Source: a virus
Strand: one strand, 5' to 3'
DNA: 24,652 nucleotides
Virus record (IMG/VR): IMGVR_UViG_3300025671_000503
Location: 1-24,652 of that record
The translations under genes and the position numbers were made by a program. Shown in pieces: positions 13,122 to 21,977 of the stretch. Under the pieces are notes generated by a model. It did no database searches. It was given only the letters and a program-made list of their open reading frames with translations, and was not told the origin of the DNA. Each line of letters starts with the position of its first letter. Position 1 is the first letter of the stretch.

Positions 13122-13939
13122 TGAAAATAGAATTAAAAGACGTACTAGGTTACACGGGAATTGAACTAGGCGAAGATGCAACGCCCGACACTTTTAAGAA
13201 GTCCTTTGATGAGGTGTTCATCCGTAAAGACCAAGCGATTGAGTTAGATGATATTAAAACGCCTATTGTTGGTGAGACTACAAGAAAGTTTGCAACAGAA
13301 CTAAAGAGGGCGGCTAAAGAATCAGGTCTTGAATTAAGCGAAGATGAAACAAAGCTACCAGTTAGTGATTTGGCTCGTGCTATCTTAGCTAAAAAAGATG
13401 AGGTCTATACTTCCAAGATTCAGGAACTAGAAACAAGTTCAAAGAAGCCAAGTGAGGCTTTTGAGGCATTGCAGACCAAGTACGCTCAACTAGAGACCAA
13501 GTTCAACGACATTGACAACATGAAGAACGACCTAGCGTCTAAGTTGACTGAAAAGGATAAAGAGTTCGAGCAGTTTCAACACAACTTTAAACTAGGAGAG
13601 GCAACCAAAGACATTTGGGGTAAGGTTAATTCTAATCTAAGTGAAACGGCATCAGAACTTGAAAGACGCGGATTTGTTTCAGCAATGAACGACAACTACA
13701 AGATTCAGTTAGACGGTGATGTTCCTGTGATTACCACAAAGGAAGGTTCTAGGATTCCTAACCCGAATAAACATGGCGAGTTTCTATCTCCAACGGACGT
13801 ACTACTTCAAGAAGCTGAAAAGCTAAAGATTAGAAAGGTTACTGATACGAGTAAGGTTAAGCCACATCAGCAACCACAACCAACGCCAACTAATAACCCT
13901 GAAGGCGTTAGACAAAGCAGATTGATACGACACAAATGA
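13121..13939 (+). CDS. scaffold-like coiled-coil phage protein
   Basis: A 272-residue, highly charged protein. Residues 85-165 form a long coiled coil (for example LQTKYAQLETKFNDIDNMKN), followed by a helical segment (NFKLGEATKDIWGKV) and a basic, Pro/Gln-rich tail (KPHQQPQPTPTNNP). Phage capsid scaffolds share this order: coiled-coil body and basic C-terminus that binds coat protein. The call is by composition and position only, and is weakened because no major capsid gene follows. Stop overlaps a small gene at 13936 (ATGA). Confidence 0.5.
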   Translation: MKIELKDVLGYTGIELGEDATPDTFKKSFDEVFIRKDQAIELDDIKTPIVGETTRKFATELKRAAKESGLELSEDETKLPVSDLARAILAKKDEVYTSKIQELETSSKKPSEAFEALQTKYAQLETKFNDIDNMKNDLASKLTEKDKEFEQFQHNFKLGEATKDIWGKVNSNLSETASELERRGFVSAMNDNYKIQLDGDVPVITTKEGSRIPNPNKHGEFLSPTDVLLQEAEKLKIRKVTDTSKVKPHQQPQPTPTNNPEGVRQSRLIRHK

Positions 13940-14109
13940 TACTCACAAAACAACAAGAAGCTAATCTAGTTGCTAACGCTAAAGCAATGATTGAGGCTAA
14001 GAAAGGCGTTGAGGCTAATTTGAACAACCTGATTAAAGAAGCTCAAAAGATTGGCTACCTTGTTTCTCCTAAAACTGGGGAGGTTAGAAAATCATTGATT
14101 ATTACGTAA
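13936..14109 (+). CDS. small helical protein, 57 residues
   Basis: ATGA overlap with the scaffold-like gene supports translation. The product is one or two helices (MILTKQQEANLVANAKAMIE onward; NLNNLIKEAQKIGYLV) and a short strand-like end (KSLIIT). No family recognised. It could be a head-assembly accessory. The TAACTTTG box at 14107-14114 begins in its stop codon. Confidence 0.5.
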   Translation: MILTKQQEANLVANAKAMIEAKKGVEANLNNLIKEAQKIGYLVSPKTGEVRKSLIIT

Positions 14110-14114
14110 CTTTG
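14107..14114 (+). promoter_or_regulatory. candidate -7 box TAACTTTG just before 14119
   Basis: Matches TAnnTTTG and ends five bases before the ATG at 14119, so any transcript would be almost leaderless. No good -33 element. Could be coincidence in a short gap. Confidence 0.3.
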
Positions 14115-14118
14115 TATC

Positions 14119-14493
14119 ATGAGTATTTGTAGCCCTTGCACTAAAACAATCCCTATTGTTTACTGTTCAGATTCTGTTTATATCGGTGATTGGATTGCTG
14201 GTGTTGGAGTTGATGTTCAAGTATGGTGGATGAACACCGCTAACGGTAGAGTTGGAAACGCTGAAGTAACTACTTTAGCCGATGGAAAAGTAACCGTTGA
14301 TATTACTGGTAAAATGGAGGGTGCTTCTTATGAGGTGTGGATAAACGAAGAAACGGGTAAAATGATGGTCAAAGATGCGTTCTACTTACCCAATACAACT
14401 ACTTCGGTTGATTGTGTTACGGTTGAGTTTCAACGCGCCTACGATGGCTCTGATGCCGTTACGGTTGCTGAAAGCACACTTACAACAGAATGA
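14119..14493 (+). CDS. small beta-rich protein of the structural region
   Basis: A 124-residue protein. After a Cys-containing start (MSICSPCTKTIPIVYCS), the residue pattern alternates as in a beta sandwich (VDVQVWWMNTANG, GKVTVDITGKM, SYEVWINEETGK, VTVEFQRAYDG). This suggests an immunoglobulin-like fold, as found in phage virion decoration or tail proteins, but I cannot place it in a family. It is unlikely to be a major capsid protein because it is too short. ATGA overlap with the membrane-protein gene. Confidence 0.5.
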   Translation: MSICSPCTKTIPIVYCSDSVYIGDWIAGVGVDVQVWWMNTANGRVGNAEVTTLADGKVTVDITGKMEGASYEVWINEETGKMMVKDAFYLPNTTTSVDCVTVEFQRAYDGSDAVTVAESTLTTE

Positions 14494-14801
14494 CAGTAAT
14501 ACTACTTTCTGCATTGTCAATAATCGGGCTACATCATAGCGTTGATTTATTGCTCTATTCATTTACAGGAAAAGACCTTAGTGTCTATTGGGATATGCTA
14601 GAGGCTTTCGATAGTAAGTGGAAGAACGTACTCAAACCCGTTATCTTTTGCGTCTATTGTATGCCTAGTATTTGGGGTACTATCTTTTACTTTTGGTGGT
14701 CGTTCATTTACGGTGGGGGTGTTGTTGGTTGGATACCTTCAATACTTGCAATGGCTGCGATAATTCACATATTTGAAAGGCTTAGAAATGCACTTGATTA
14801 A
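14490..14801 (+). CDS. small membrane protein with a CxxC pair in the second helix
   Basis: A 103-residue protein with three hydrophobic segments at about 2-24 (LLSALSIIGLHH), 47-72 and 75-96. The second begins VIFCVYCMPSIWG, placing a CxxC at the membrane surface, like the DUF1360-type and related phage membrane proteins. It could be a holin (size and helix number would fit) but lacks the usual dual-start motif and lies before the tail genes, not next to an endolysin. Function left open. Confidence 0.55.
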   Translation: MTVILLSALSIIGLHHSVDLLLYSFTGKDLSVYWDMLEAFDSKWKNVLKPVIFCVYCMPSIWGTIFYFWWSFIYGGGVVGWIPSILAMAAIIHIFERLRNALD

Positions 14802-15054
14802 GATACCGTTTACATTCTACTTCAAAACCAATTCACACGTTGATTGGGATTCTTTGGGAGTTCCTGAACCTGAAGAAGATAATGAAGAGAAACAAGTTCA
14901 CGATGCTTATATTAATCCGAGCATAATCAATTACATTGAACCCGTTATTGGCGGTGAAGGTAGTTACGTTTGCATTGGAGAAGATAAGAGTTGGCACACG
15001 CCTTTATCAGTTGATGAAGTTGCAAAATTGATAAATGAAAAAACTGATATTTAA
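14788..15054 (+). CDS. hypothetical protein, FlbD-like pattern
   Basis: An 88-residue protein overlapping the previous stop by 14 bases and the next start by 20. The middle is acidic (PEPEEDNEEKQ); the rest reads YINPSIINYIEPVI ... SYVCIGEDK ... TPLSVDEVAKLINE, similar in pattern to small FlbD-type proteins (a strand, a turn and a short helix ending EVAKLI). Role unknown. Position before the tail-chaperone gene suggests a tail-assembly link. Start at ATG 14788 preferred over TTG 14773. Confidence 0.5.
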   Translation: MHLIKIPFTFYFKTNSHVDWDSLGVPEPEEDNEEKQVHDAYINPSIINYIEPVIGGEGSYVCIGEDKSWHTPLSVDEVAKLINEKTDI

Positions 15055-15661
15055 GTTACTTTCTAAAGTGTCAAAGCAAACCGTTGATGAGTACATAACT
15101 CAAAGATGGTCTAAGCCTTTAGACTTTGATGCACTTCAATTGGCTTTTGTTGACACAAACGGCAAGGCTTGGTATGAGTTTCCTGATGGGTTGGGTAACC
15201 CAATGAAACGGATGGCGGCTAATTTACAGGCTTACGAGTATCTAACGGCTAGAATGTCTCCTGATATGTTTGATGCTGCTTGTGAGGACATTAATAAGGC
15301 TTTAGCACATGGAAAGGTTGTTGAGGCTGGTGCTATCCTTACAAGGCTTAAAACGCTCAAAGATGAGGTTATTCCAGTTGACGTATTGATTAACTTGATA
15401 GCTACTGATTTAGTTCGTGAGGACGAAAATCCAAAAGACAACAACCCACACATTCACCAAGAGAAATGTGATTATTTGAAGGGTGCTATTGAAAGAGGTG
15501 ATAGCTTTTTTTTTCGTCTGACCGTTGTGAAAGACCTATCAAAGCGGTTCAAGATTTCCAACGAATCATGGACAGTTATCTTAAAAGGATTTCAAGAAGC
15601 GGTAAGGGCAGCAAAAGCGGAAAGGGATATACTTCTTTCGATGACCTCCAAAAAGGAATAA
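15035..15661 (+). CDS. tail assembly chaperone (gpG-like), zero-frame product
   Basis: A 208-residue protein directly before the tape measure gene, the place of tail chaperones. It is mostly helical (for example LTARMSPDMFDAACEDINKA). At codons 158-160 it reads three Phe from a run of nine T (15506-15514); a shift of one base back at this run puts the ribosome in the frame of the next gene (15568-15834), with no stop up to 15834. The predicted fusion is about 266 residues, the gpG/gpGT arrangement known for lambda and many siphoviruses. The normal product continues to 15661. No direct sequence similarity to gpG is claimed. Confidence 0.7.
   Translation: MKKLIFKLLSKVSKQTVDEYITQRWSKPLDFDALQLAFVDTNGKAWYEFPDGLGNPMKRMAANLQAYEYLTARMSPDMFDAACEDINKALAHGKVVEAGAILTRLKTLKDEVIPVDVLINLIATDLVREDENPKDNNPHIHQEKCDYLKGAIERGDSFFFRLTVVKDLSKRFKISNESWTVILKGFQEAVRAAKAERDILLSMTSKKE
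15506..15514 (+). other. probable -1 ribosomal frameshift site (T9 run)
   Basis: Nine T bases spanning exactly codons TTT TTT TTT of the 15035 gene, followed by CGT. Slipping back one base gives TCG TCT GAC and a frame open to 15834. The same frame has stops at 15490, 15499 and 15502, so it opens only just before the run, as expected for a frameshift product. A sequencing or assembly error in a homopolymer is the main alternative. Confidence 0.65.
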
Positions 15662-15834
15662 GCACCAACGCTTATACATTCAACAAGTTTGTAAGAAATG
15701 TAATGGCAGAAAGTCATGCTCAATATGTTGAGTTAATGGGCTTAACTGCTAAAGAGTTCTTGTTTGAATTGCTTATCTTTGTAGAACGTGTTGAGAAAGC
15801 ACGGAACGAGCGCGATAAAAGGGCGGCTAAATAA
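15514..15834 (+). CDS. frameshift-encoded extension of the tail chaperone (gpT-like)
   Basis: Bases 15514-15834 are open in the -1 frame and overlap the zero-frame gene by 148 bases. The extension includes QRIMDSYLKRIS, a Gly/Ser/Lys linker (SGKGSKSGKG) and a helical end NAYTFNKFVRNVMAES and KEFLFELLIFVERVEKA. A stand-alone start at ATG 15568 (88 residues) is possible. The large overlap is much longer than the operon's usual 1-26 bases, which favours frameshifting. Confidence 0.65.
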   Translation, partial: SSDRCERPIKAVQDFQRIMDSYLKRISRSGKGSKSGKGYTSFDDLQKGISTNAYTFNKFVRNVMAESHAQYVELMGLTAKEFLFELLIFVERVEKARNERDKRAAK

Positions 15835-15858
15835 CCCTAACTCATTCTATTCAATGGA

Positions 15859-18027
15859 ATGGCTACTGATAAAATCGTTGCTGAATATACCGTAAAGGTA
15901 GATGCCGCTTTAAAGAATCTTGATAAGTTAGCCAATAAGGTTAATAAGATTGATGACGAGCGTAAGAAAACGCAAGCTGGGTTCAAAGATATGTCCAGTT
16001 CCCTTGCATCGTCATTCTCTAAGGTTGGCGCGGCTATCGGTTTAGCTTTCAGCACTCAACAGTTAGTTTCTTTTGGCAAAGAAGCGATTGAATTAGCGGC
16101 AAAAGCAGAGGGTATAAGTAGGGCTTTTTCTAGGCTAAATAACCCAAATCTATTAGCTGACCTACGAAAAGCTACTAAAGGCACGGTTAGCGATTTAGAA
16201 CTTATGCAGCGTGCTGTGCAAGCTAAAAACTTCAAGATACCATTAGACCAAATGGCTACTCTTTTAGAGTTTGCCACTAAAAGAGCAACAGAAACAGGGC
16301 AAAGTGTTGATTATCTAGTTGATTCGATTATAACTGGATTGGGTCGTAAGAGTCCGTTGATTTTGGACAATCTTCAACTTACCACTAAAGAACTTCAAGA
16401 AGAACTCGGAGACACAGCTTTATCCGCTGCAAGTATAGGTGAGTTAACGGAAGCGGCTGCAAAAGTAGCTAAAAGAGCCATTGAAGAAATGGGAGACCAA
16501 GCCGACACAACGGCTGAGAAGATTGCTCAAATAGGTGTTGCTTTCGAGAATCTGAAAACAAGCATTGGAACTGAATTAATATCAGAGATAGACAAACTAA
16601 ATACTGAACTAGAAAAAACGGGTCAACTATTCGGTGTTGACGATGTTAATCTATTTAGTATAGCTATGGGCGCGTTAGAAAACGCAATCAGAAACTTTAC
16701 GTTGCCGATTGAATTAGCAAACGAAAAACTACAAGAGTTTGGTGCTGCGTTTCAATTTCTGAAGGAGATACTTGGAATTACTGAAGGTGCTGTTGAAGAG
16801 TATATTAAAAGTGTTGAAAAGGCTTCTGTTGCCACTACGTCAGTTGCGGATGCTATCGGTGCTTTTTATAAAAGACTACGTGAGAATCAACAAGTAATAC
16901 CACAAGAGGTAATTACAATTGAATTGCTAAACAAGCAATTGTCTGACCTGAAAAAGGAACTTGCTAATGCTGAAGTTGGTTCGACAACGTTCTTTAGGAT
17001 ACTAGACAGGGTAACAACTAAAACAAAAGAACTTAACGAGGCAATTGCGCTAACAAAATTAGACGATGCCTTAAAGGTTGATACTGAAGAATCAATAGAG
17101 GCTTTCGGTCAGGTTATAGGCGCAACTGATAGTCTAAACGCAACAGTTACTGATATTTTTGGCGGTGCTGGTTCTGCAATGGTAGAGGCTTATTGGGATA
17201 CATTCTTGCAAAACTCTTTAGATGCACTAGAAACCACAGAAGAACGCACTAAACGTTTAATGGAGTTGGAAGAACTCAGAAGGCAAGATAACCGAGACTT
17301 CTTTGATACCACGTTAATGGCTTGGCAGTCACTTACCAACACCGTTGCAACACTCGTAGAGGCTCAATATCAAAGGCAATATAACGCGTTAGACCAATCT
17401 TTGAAGAAAGAACAGATAACACGCGAACAATACGATAAACGAAAGGCTCAATTAGGAAGAGAGCAAGCAAAGAAACAAAAGGAATTTGCAATCGTTCAAG
17501 CAGTTATCAATACCGCTTTAGGTGTTACAAATGCGTTCGCAACAGCCCCGAATATTATACTTGGCGCTGTTTTAGCGGCTGTTGTTGCGGCTGCTGGTGC
17601 GGCTGAAATTGCAACCATATCTAGTCAACCATTGCCACAATTTGCAGAAGGTGGTTGGGTTGATGGAAAGGGTCTTATACATGGACGCTCACACAAACAA
17701 GGGGGCGTTAAAATAGAGGCTGAAGGAAACGAGTACATAACTAAAGGAAAGTATGCTAAACCAAACGCTGAAATATTAGAGGCTATCAATACGGGCAACT
17801 GGGAGAAATATAAAATGGAAAACATTATAACACCAGCTATTGAGCAAGTTTTATCAGGCGGAATGGAAAACATAGGTGCGTCTTATATGCTTCAAAATCA
17901 GTTCAATGATAGAAACATACTTAGGGGGCTTGATAGAAATAGAATGTCTGAAAAGAATGGATTTATCTATCTAGGAGACAGAATAGAACGGGCTTTATTG
18001 TCAAAAGGAAACGATAGATATGCTTAG
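15859..18027 (+). CDS. tail tape measure protein
   Basis: A 722-residue protein. The N-terminus (AEYTVKVDAALKNLDKLANK) starts a helical region with small amphipathic repeats; residues 35-250 are Ala-rich helix (AIGLAFSTQQLVSFGKEA). A hydrophobic stretch lies at about 545-595 (LGAVLAAVVAAAGAAEIATI), as in tape measures that insert in the membrane. The C-terminus has the common FAEGGWVDGKGLIHGRSHKQ segment, also typical. Length sets tail length; by the rule of about 1.5 angstrom per residue the tail would be near 0.1 micrometre. It follows the chaperones and overlaps the next gene by 8 bases. Confidence 0.88.
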   Translation: MATDKIVAEYTVKVDAALKNLDKLANKVNKIDDERKKTQAGFKDMSSSLASSFSKVGAAIGLAFSTQQLVSFGKEAIELAAKAEGISRAFSRLNNPNLLADLRKATKGTVSDLELMQRAVQAKNFKIPLDQMATLLEFATKRATETGQSVDYLVDSIITGLGRKSPLILDNLQLTTKELQEELGDTALSAASIGELTEAAAKVAKRAIEEMGDQADTTAEKIAQIGVAFENLKTSIGTELISEIDKLNTELEKTGQLFGVDDVNLFSIAMGALENAIRNFTLPIELANEKLQEFGAAFQFLKEILGITEGAVEEYIKSVEKASVATTSVADAIGAFYKRLRENQQVIPQEVITIELLNKQLSDLKKELANAEVGSTTFFRILDRVTTKTKELNEAIALTKLDDALKVDTEESIEAFGQVIGATDSLNATVTDIFGGAGSAMVEAYWDTFLQNSLDALETTEERTKRLMELEELRRQDNRDFFDTTLMAWQSLTNTVATLVEAQYQRQYNALDQSLKKEQITREQYDKRKAQLGREQAKKQKEFAIVQAVINTALGVTNAFATAPNIILGAVLAAVVAAAGAAEIATISSQPLPQFAEGGWVDGKGLIHGRSHKQGGVKIEAEGNEYITKGKYAKPNAEILEAINTGNWEKYKMENIITPAIEQVLSGGMENIGASYMLQNQFNDRNILRGLDRNRMSEKNGFIYLGDRIERALLSKGNDRYA

Positions 18028-19900
18028 TACTTATTTAGATGGAACTTTGTATGACAATCCAATAGGGTTGAATGAACTATCCGAACGGATATACTTCAAT
18101 GCTGAGTTGTCAATGTATCTAAATAAATTAGAGGGTGATGTTGTCTTTATTGGTGACGGTTATAACTATCTAAGGTCTGCTTTTAATGATAGCACTTGCT
18201 CGTTAATTGAAGTATTGATAACCGATTCTGACGGTCTAAGTTATGACGGTGTAATATTTGCAAACGACATAAAGTGGAATCTAAGCAAAAGAGAAGCTGA
18301 ATGTAAAATTGTTTCGGATAAGCACATTCAATTAATTGATAACAATAAAGGTATTAAGGTTCAGTTAGGTGTTGCGCTTGCTAAAGACCTTGAATCAATA
18401 CAATCAACCACGACAACAGTTACACTACCTGATGTTACTGGAACAACAAATGTATCAAGAGTTGGTACTCGAATATTTGATGTGTTTTCTGAATTGGTTT
18501 CTTTTATGACCAATGATGAATTAACATTTGTATCAGACTACTTCGACCCTTCTAATGGTGGTGAGGCTTCTTATGACGTTATAATGACTGGAGAAGAAGT
18601 TAGATTAGGCGCGAATGATACCACTCCACTACTAAGCTATACTGACTTTTTCAATGACATGAACAAGCTACATAATTTAGCTGGTGTTATTGAGGGTGAT
18701 AACTTTAGAATTGAACCTAAAGAATACTTTAGACAATCAGGTACTTCAACCATCATTGAGAATATTAACGATGTTCAACAGGAGAGCCATAGAGAGCAGT
18801 TTTACGCGTCTGTTAAAATGGGTTCGTCTAAGGTTGCCGATGGGTTTGCTTACCTCATTAGACTTAGTTATAATGGCTTTCAGAAAGAGCAGTTTTTTCT
18901 TAGTGGGAATTGCAACCTAGACAACGAATTAGACTTGCAGCTTCAAACACTTGTAACTGATACCAATATCATTCAGGACATACAACCAGTTAGTCAGGGT
19001 GGTACTAACAACTCTGATTATGATGATGACATAGTTATTATTCATTGCAAGGTAGGCGATATTGCCGTTGTTACAATTAGCCCGTTAAGTACTGATTATT
19101 TCTATAACGAATATTACACAAATAGATACGTTTCAGAAAGATGGTCTTCAACATATCCATTCTCAATAATTCAATTATTAGAGACAGATAACCCGTTACT
19201 AAGAGCAACTTTAACGGCTGACCAAACGTTCTTAACAAGCCCTAATCAAAACAACTTCAGTCCTAATAACGATTCAGCTATACCAAACTTTGATATTGGT
19301 AATAATTATCAGATAGGTTCGATACTTGTCACGCCTATTTATTCTGAAAACATAGGTTATTTTGAAGCACCTTCTGACATGGTTGTCACGTTCTCGGTTG
19401 ACTTTCACATAACGGGTGCTTACTGGAAAACAACTATTTGGCACGTTGATTCAAGTGGTGAAGTACAAACACCATCAACATTAATAGATATTAATCCGTT
19501 CGTGTCTATCAGTAACCAATATTCTTTTTTCAATTACAGAAACGTTGTAGGGGGAACTACTATTTATATGCCGTCAGGAACTAGAATGTATGTAAGGGTT
19601 GATATATCTTCTGACGGAACTATTCATGAAGGTGGTGTTTTGGAGGCAATCCAAACGGGTACTTATGGCGGTGTTTATAAGATTATAAACGAGAATGACG
19701 CGTTTATATCAAGAACGTCTTTTAAGTATCCAACAGACGTTGAATCTTGGGCAAGCATAAAAGCAGAACCATTTAAAAGAGTTAATGGAACTTTCAATGG
19801 TGGGTTGCTTAGTGGATACCCGATAGACATAACTAGAAACATAACAACGGGCGCGGCTGATTTCAAACTATATCAAAGAAAAGGAGAAGTAAATGGCTGA
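18020..19900 (+). CDS. large tail-tip / distal tail-like structural protein
   Basis: A 626-residue, beta-rich protein with few Lys/Arg clusters and many Asp/Asn/Ser/Thr residues, typical of tail-tip proteins. The N-terminal part (to about 110) reads as a small domain (TYLDGTLYDNPIGLNELSER, YDGVIFANDIKWNLSKREAE). The rest alternates strands and loops; no catalytic motif or signal peptide. Position directly after the tape measure is where distal-tail and tail-hub proteins stand. It overlaps the tape measure by 8 bases and the next gene by 8 bases. Role is by context. Confidence 0.6.
   Translation: MLSTYLDGTLYDNPIGLNELSERIYFNAELSMYLNKLEGDVVFIGDGYNYLRSAFNDSTCSLIEVLITDSDGLSYDGVIFANDIKWNLSKREAECKIVSDKHIQLIDNNKGIKVQLGVALAKDLESIQSTTTTVTLPDVTGTTNVSRVGTRIFDVFSELVSFMTNDELTFVSDYFDPSNGGEASYDVIMTGEEVRLGANDTTPLLSYTDFFNDMNKLHNLAGVIEGDNFRIEPKEYFRQSGTSTIIENINDVQQESHREQFYASVKMGSSKVADGFAYLIRLSYNGFQKEQFFLSGNCNLDNELDLQLQTLVTDTNIIQDIQPVSQGGTNNSDYDDDIVIIHCKVGDIAVVTISPLSTDYFYNEYYTNRYVSERWSSTYPFSIIQLLETDNPLLRATLTADQTFLTSPNQNNFSPNNDSAIPNFDIGNNYQIGSILVTPIYSENIGYFEAPSDMVVTFSVDFHITGAYWKTTIWHVDSSGEVQTPSTLIDINPFVSISNQYSFFNYRNVVGGTTIYMPSGTRMYVRVDISSDGTIHEGGVLEAIQTGTYGGVYKIINENDAFISRTSFKYPTDVESWASIKAEPFKRVNGTFNGGLLSGYPIDITRNITTGAADFKLYQRKGEVNG
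19881..19886 (+). promoter_or_regulatory. Shine-Dalgarno-like AAGGAG before 19893
   Basis: AAGGAG lies six bases before the ATG at 19893, inside the end of the upstream gene. Other starts in the window lack such a sequence, in keeping with the weak SD use of Bacteroidota, so this may mark a strongly translated tail protein. It may also be chance in an A/G-rich coding end. Confidence 0.35.
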
Positions 19901-21452
19901 AACACTACCAAATCAACCAGTAATATTTGACCAAGCAGCCGACTGTTGGTTAGAAGATAGCGGCATGAATATTCTAGCCGAATACGGTGATATTACTCAA
20001 TTTCAAATGAAACTATCTCCATGTGGTAGTGATGTGAATGTAATATCAAACGGGAACTTTGCCAATAGTACTGATTGGACGGTTGGGGCTAGTTGGTCAA
20101 TATCAGGCGGTCAGGCTTGCCACACGGTTGGCACTTACGGTGTACTATCACAGCTTTCACCCGCAACAGATGGAACGTTGCTAAGAATGACATTTGATTT
20201 GGTTATAAGTCAAGGCTCATGTCTTATTCAGCATGGCAATACGATATTTAACATCTTTGAAAGCGGTTCTTACGAGTATTGGTACGAAGCTGATAGTTGT
20301 GTTTCATGGGCAATAGCCTGTAACGGCTCATCAAGCGTTTGTATCTCCAATCTTCAGGTGATGACAATCAATACTAACTTTAGTGTTGTAATCTTGGATT
20401 CTGACAATGTAACCGTTACACAATTAGACACGGCAGATGGTTACTTTACATTTGAAGACGGTTACTTTACTTGCTCAATAGATTGGGAAACATTGGCAAT
20501 ACCTGAAGGGTGCTACTCTTTAGTGGTAATAGACCCTTGCCCGTGCGCTCAAAGAGGCATTATACCATTAGACTTTGTAACGGGTTTAAACGCTTGGTCG
20601 TTAGCCTCTAGTTGGTTGATATTAGGCGGCACGGCAACTTATAACGGTTCTAGTACGGGTCAGGCTATATTGAATCATGTTATTTGCGATGAACTAACAT
20701 ACACCGTTCAATATACCATTTCGGGAATGGGTGGCAATGAAGAGTTTAACGTTCGTTTAGGTGCTACAAATGGCGTTACAAGAACTTCCGACGGCACTTA
20801 CACGGAGCAGATTACAAGTAGTGGCACTAGCTTTATAATGATAGGTAACTCAACATCAGGCACTCAAACGTTTGAGGTAACTGATATGCAGATAGAAGAA
20901 GCAACGCCCTCTAGTATTCTATATTCAAATACGATTGAGGTTTCAGAGGCTTTCGATTGCAAGACCCTAGCGTTGTCATTGTGTAATGATTCAGACGGGT
21001 TAGGCTTTGGGTTTGCTAATACGGGGTTTGCGCCATTAATGCGAATACCAGCGAGTTTAAACCGTTCTAGCTATCCAATGGAAAGGTTATCTTATGACAA
21101 CTCACTAGGACGTAAGGCAACGTATTACGGGCGTTCTCGTAAGGCTCAAGAGTTAGGCTTTGATGGTAAAGAGTTGATGCACGATTTCGCTAGTCTTTTC
21201 GGGTTAGCTGACCATTTCTACATAGACGGTGAAGAATACTTTGTTGAAGATGACGAGTATCCATCAATCAGTTGGTCGGACGGAGAAGATAGTGGAGGCG
21301 TAACGATAAACGTAAGTAAGAAAGTACAATTAATAGAGAATAAGAGATTGAGTAGTGCTTCGGTAGGTTGCGAAGTAGGCGGCTCAATACTCTTTGATAA
21401 TAATCTAGAAACAATAACAGACCAAGCAGATTCACCAATAACAACACCTTAA
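19893..21452 (+). CDS. tail protein with two carbohydrate-binding-like modules
   Basis: A 519-residue protein. Two regions share a pattern: about 50-157 (GNFANSTDWTVGASWSISGG) and 226-336 (AWSLASSWLILGGTATYNG); both read as a Trp-containing beta sandwich, like CBM4/9-type modules that bind sugars. Between them is an Ig-like stretch (VTVTQLDTADGYFTFEDG). The region after 340 is a phage tail-type domain (KTLALSLCNDSDGLGFGFAN; MERLSYDNSLGRKATYYGRS). I infer binding to host surface glycans. Rich in Cys (over ten), unusual for a cytoplasmically assembled phage protein. Confidence 0.6.
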   Translation: MAETLPNQPVIFDQAADCWLEDSGMNILAEYGDITQFQMKLSPCGSDVNVISNGNFANSTDWTVGASWSISGGQACHTVGTYGVLSQLSPATDGTLLRMTFDLVISQGSCLIQHGNTIFNIFESGSYEYWYEADSCVSWAIACNGSSSVCISNLQVMTINTNFSVVILDSDNVTVTQLDTADGYFTFEDGYFTCSIDWETLAIPEGCYSLVVIDPCPCAQRGIIPLDFVTGLNAWSLASSWLILGGTATYNGSSTGQAILNHVICDELTYTVQYTISGMGGNEEFNVRLGATNGVTRTSDGTYTEQITSSGTSFIMIGNSTSGTQTFEVTDMQIEEATPSSILYSNTIEVSEAFDCKTLALSLCNDSDGLGFGFANTGFAPLMRIPASLNRSSYPMERLSYDNSLGRKATYYGRSRKAQELGFDGKELMHDFASLFGLADHFYIDGEEYFVEDDEYPSISWSDGEDSGGVTINVSKKVQLIENKRLSSASVGCEVGGSILFDNNLETITDQADSPITTP

Positions 21453-21455
21453 ATA

Positions 21456-21977
21456 ATGGCACGATTTACACAATACCCAGCGGCTACAAGCCCAACAGAT
21501 TACACGGAGGCAACTAACTTTCTGATTGAAGCTCCAGACGGGACGGTCAAGTTAGCAAACTTAGAAGACCTTAGAAGTACATTCTTTTGTGGAACACTAT
21601 GTGCTTCTGCGACAATACCAACAGCAGAAGTATTGACATTAGGGTCAACTCCAATTGAGATTGTAGCAAATCCAGGTGCGGGATATATGATAGAGGTTAT
21701 TTCAGGTGTTGTCAAATTAGACTTTAATACAACTGCATATACTGGCGGCACAACTATTAGATTAATAACATCTGGAGGTGGTCAACCACAAGCTACTTGT
21801 ACCGTTTTAGATGCCACAGTATCCACGAATAGAAAATTTGCAATAGTAAGCCCTTCAACTGTCACTTATACACAACTATTAGAGAATGCGGCTTTAAATG
21901 TAGATGCCGTATCTGCTGTTGCTGCTGGTGATAGTGACATCGAAGTGTTTGTTCTTTACAGAATCATAGCCGTTTAA
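21456..21977 (+). CDS. small beta-rich virion protein
   Basis: A 173-residue protein with alternating strands (GYMIEVISGVVKLDFN, TTIRLITSGGG, IEVFVLYRIIAV), many Thr, Ala and Gly residues, no signal peptide and no motif. An N-terminal part (FTQYPAATSPTDYTEATNFL) resembles the start of small tail-fibre proteins that attach to a tip. It follows the carbohydrate-binding tail gene by three bases and overlaps the glycosyltransferase by one (TAATG). Likely a virion part, function not assigned. Confidence 0.5.
   Translation: MARFTQYPAATSPTDYTEATNFLIEAPDGTVKLANLEDLRSTFFCGTLCASATIPTAEVLTLGSTPIEIVANPGAGYMIEVISGVVKLDFNTTAYTGGTTIRLITSGGGQPQATCTVLDATVSTNRKFAIVSPSTVTYTQLLENAALNVDAVSAVAAGDSDIEVFVLYRIIAV

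Noticed and set aside
14490-14801. Membrane protein as a holin
   Set aside because: No endolysin is nearby, there is no dual-start motif and it lies among structural genes; left as a membrane protein of unknown role.
18684-18920. 78-residue + strand frame inside the large tail gene
   Set aside because: It is fully contained in the 626-residue tail gene in another frame and has no motif or start context.
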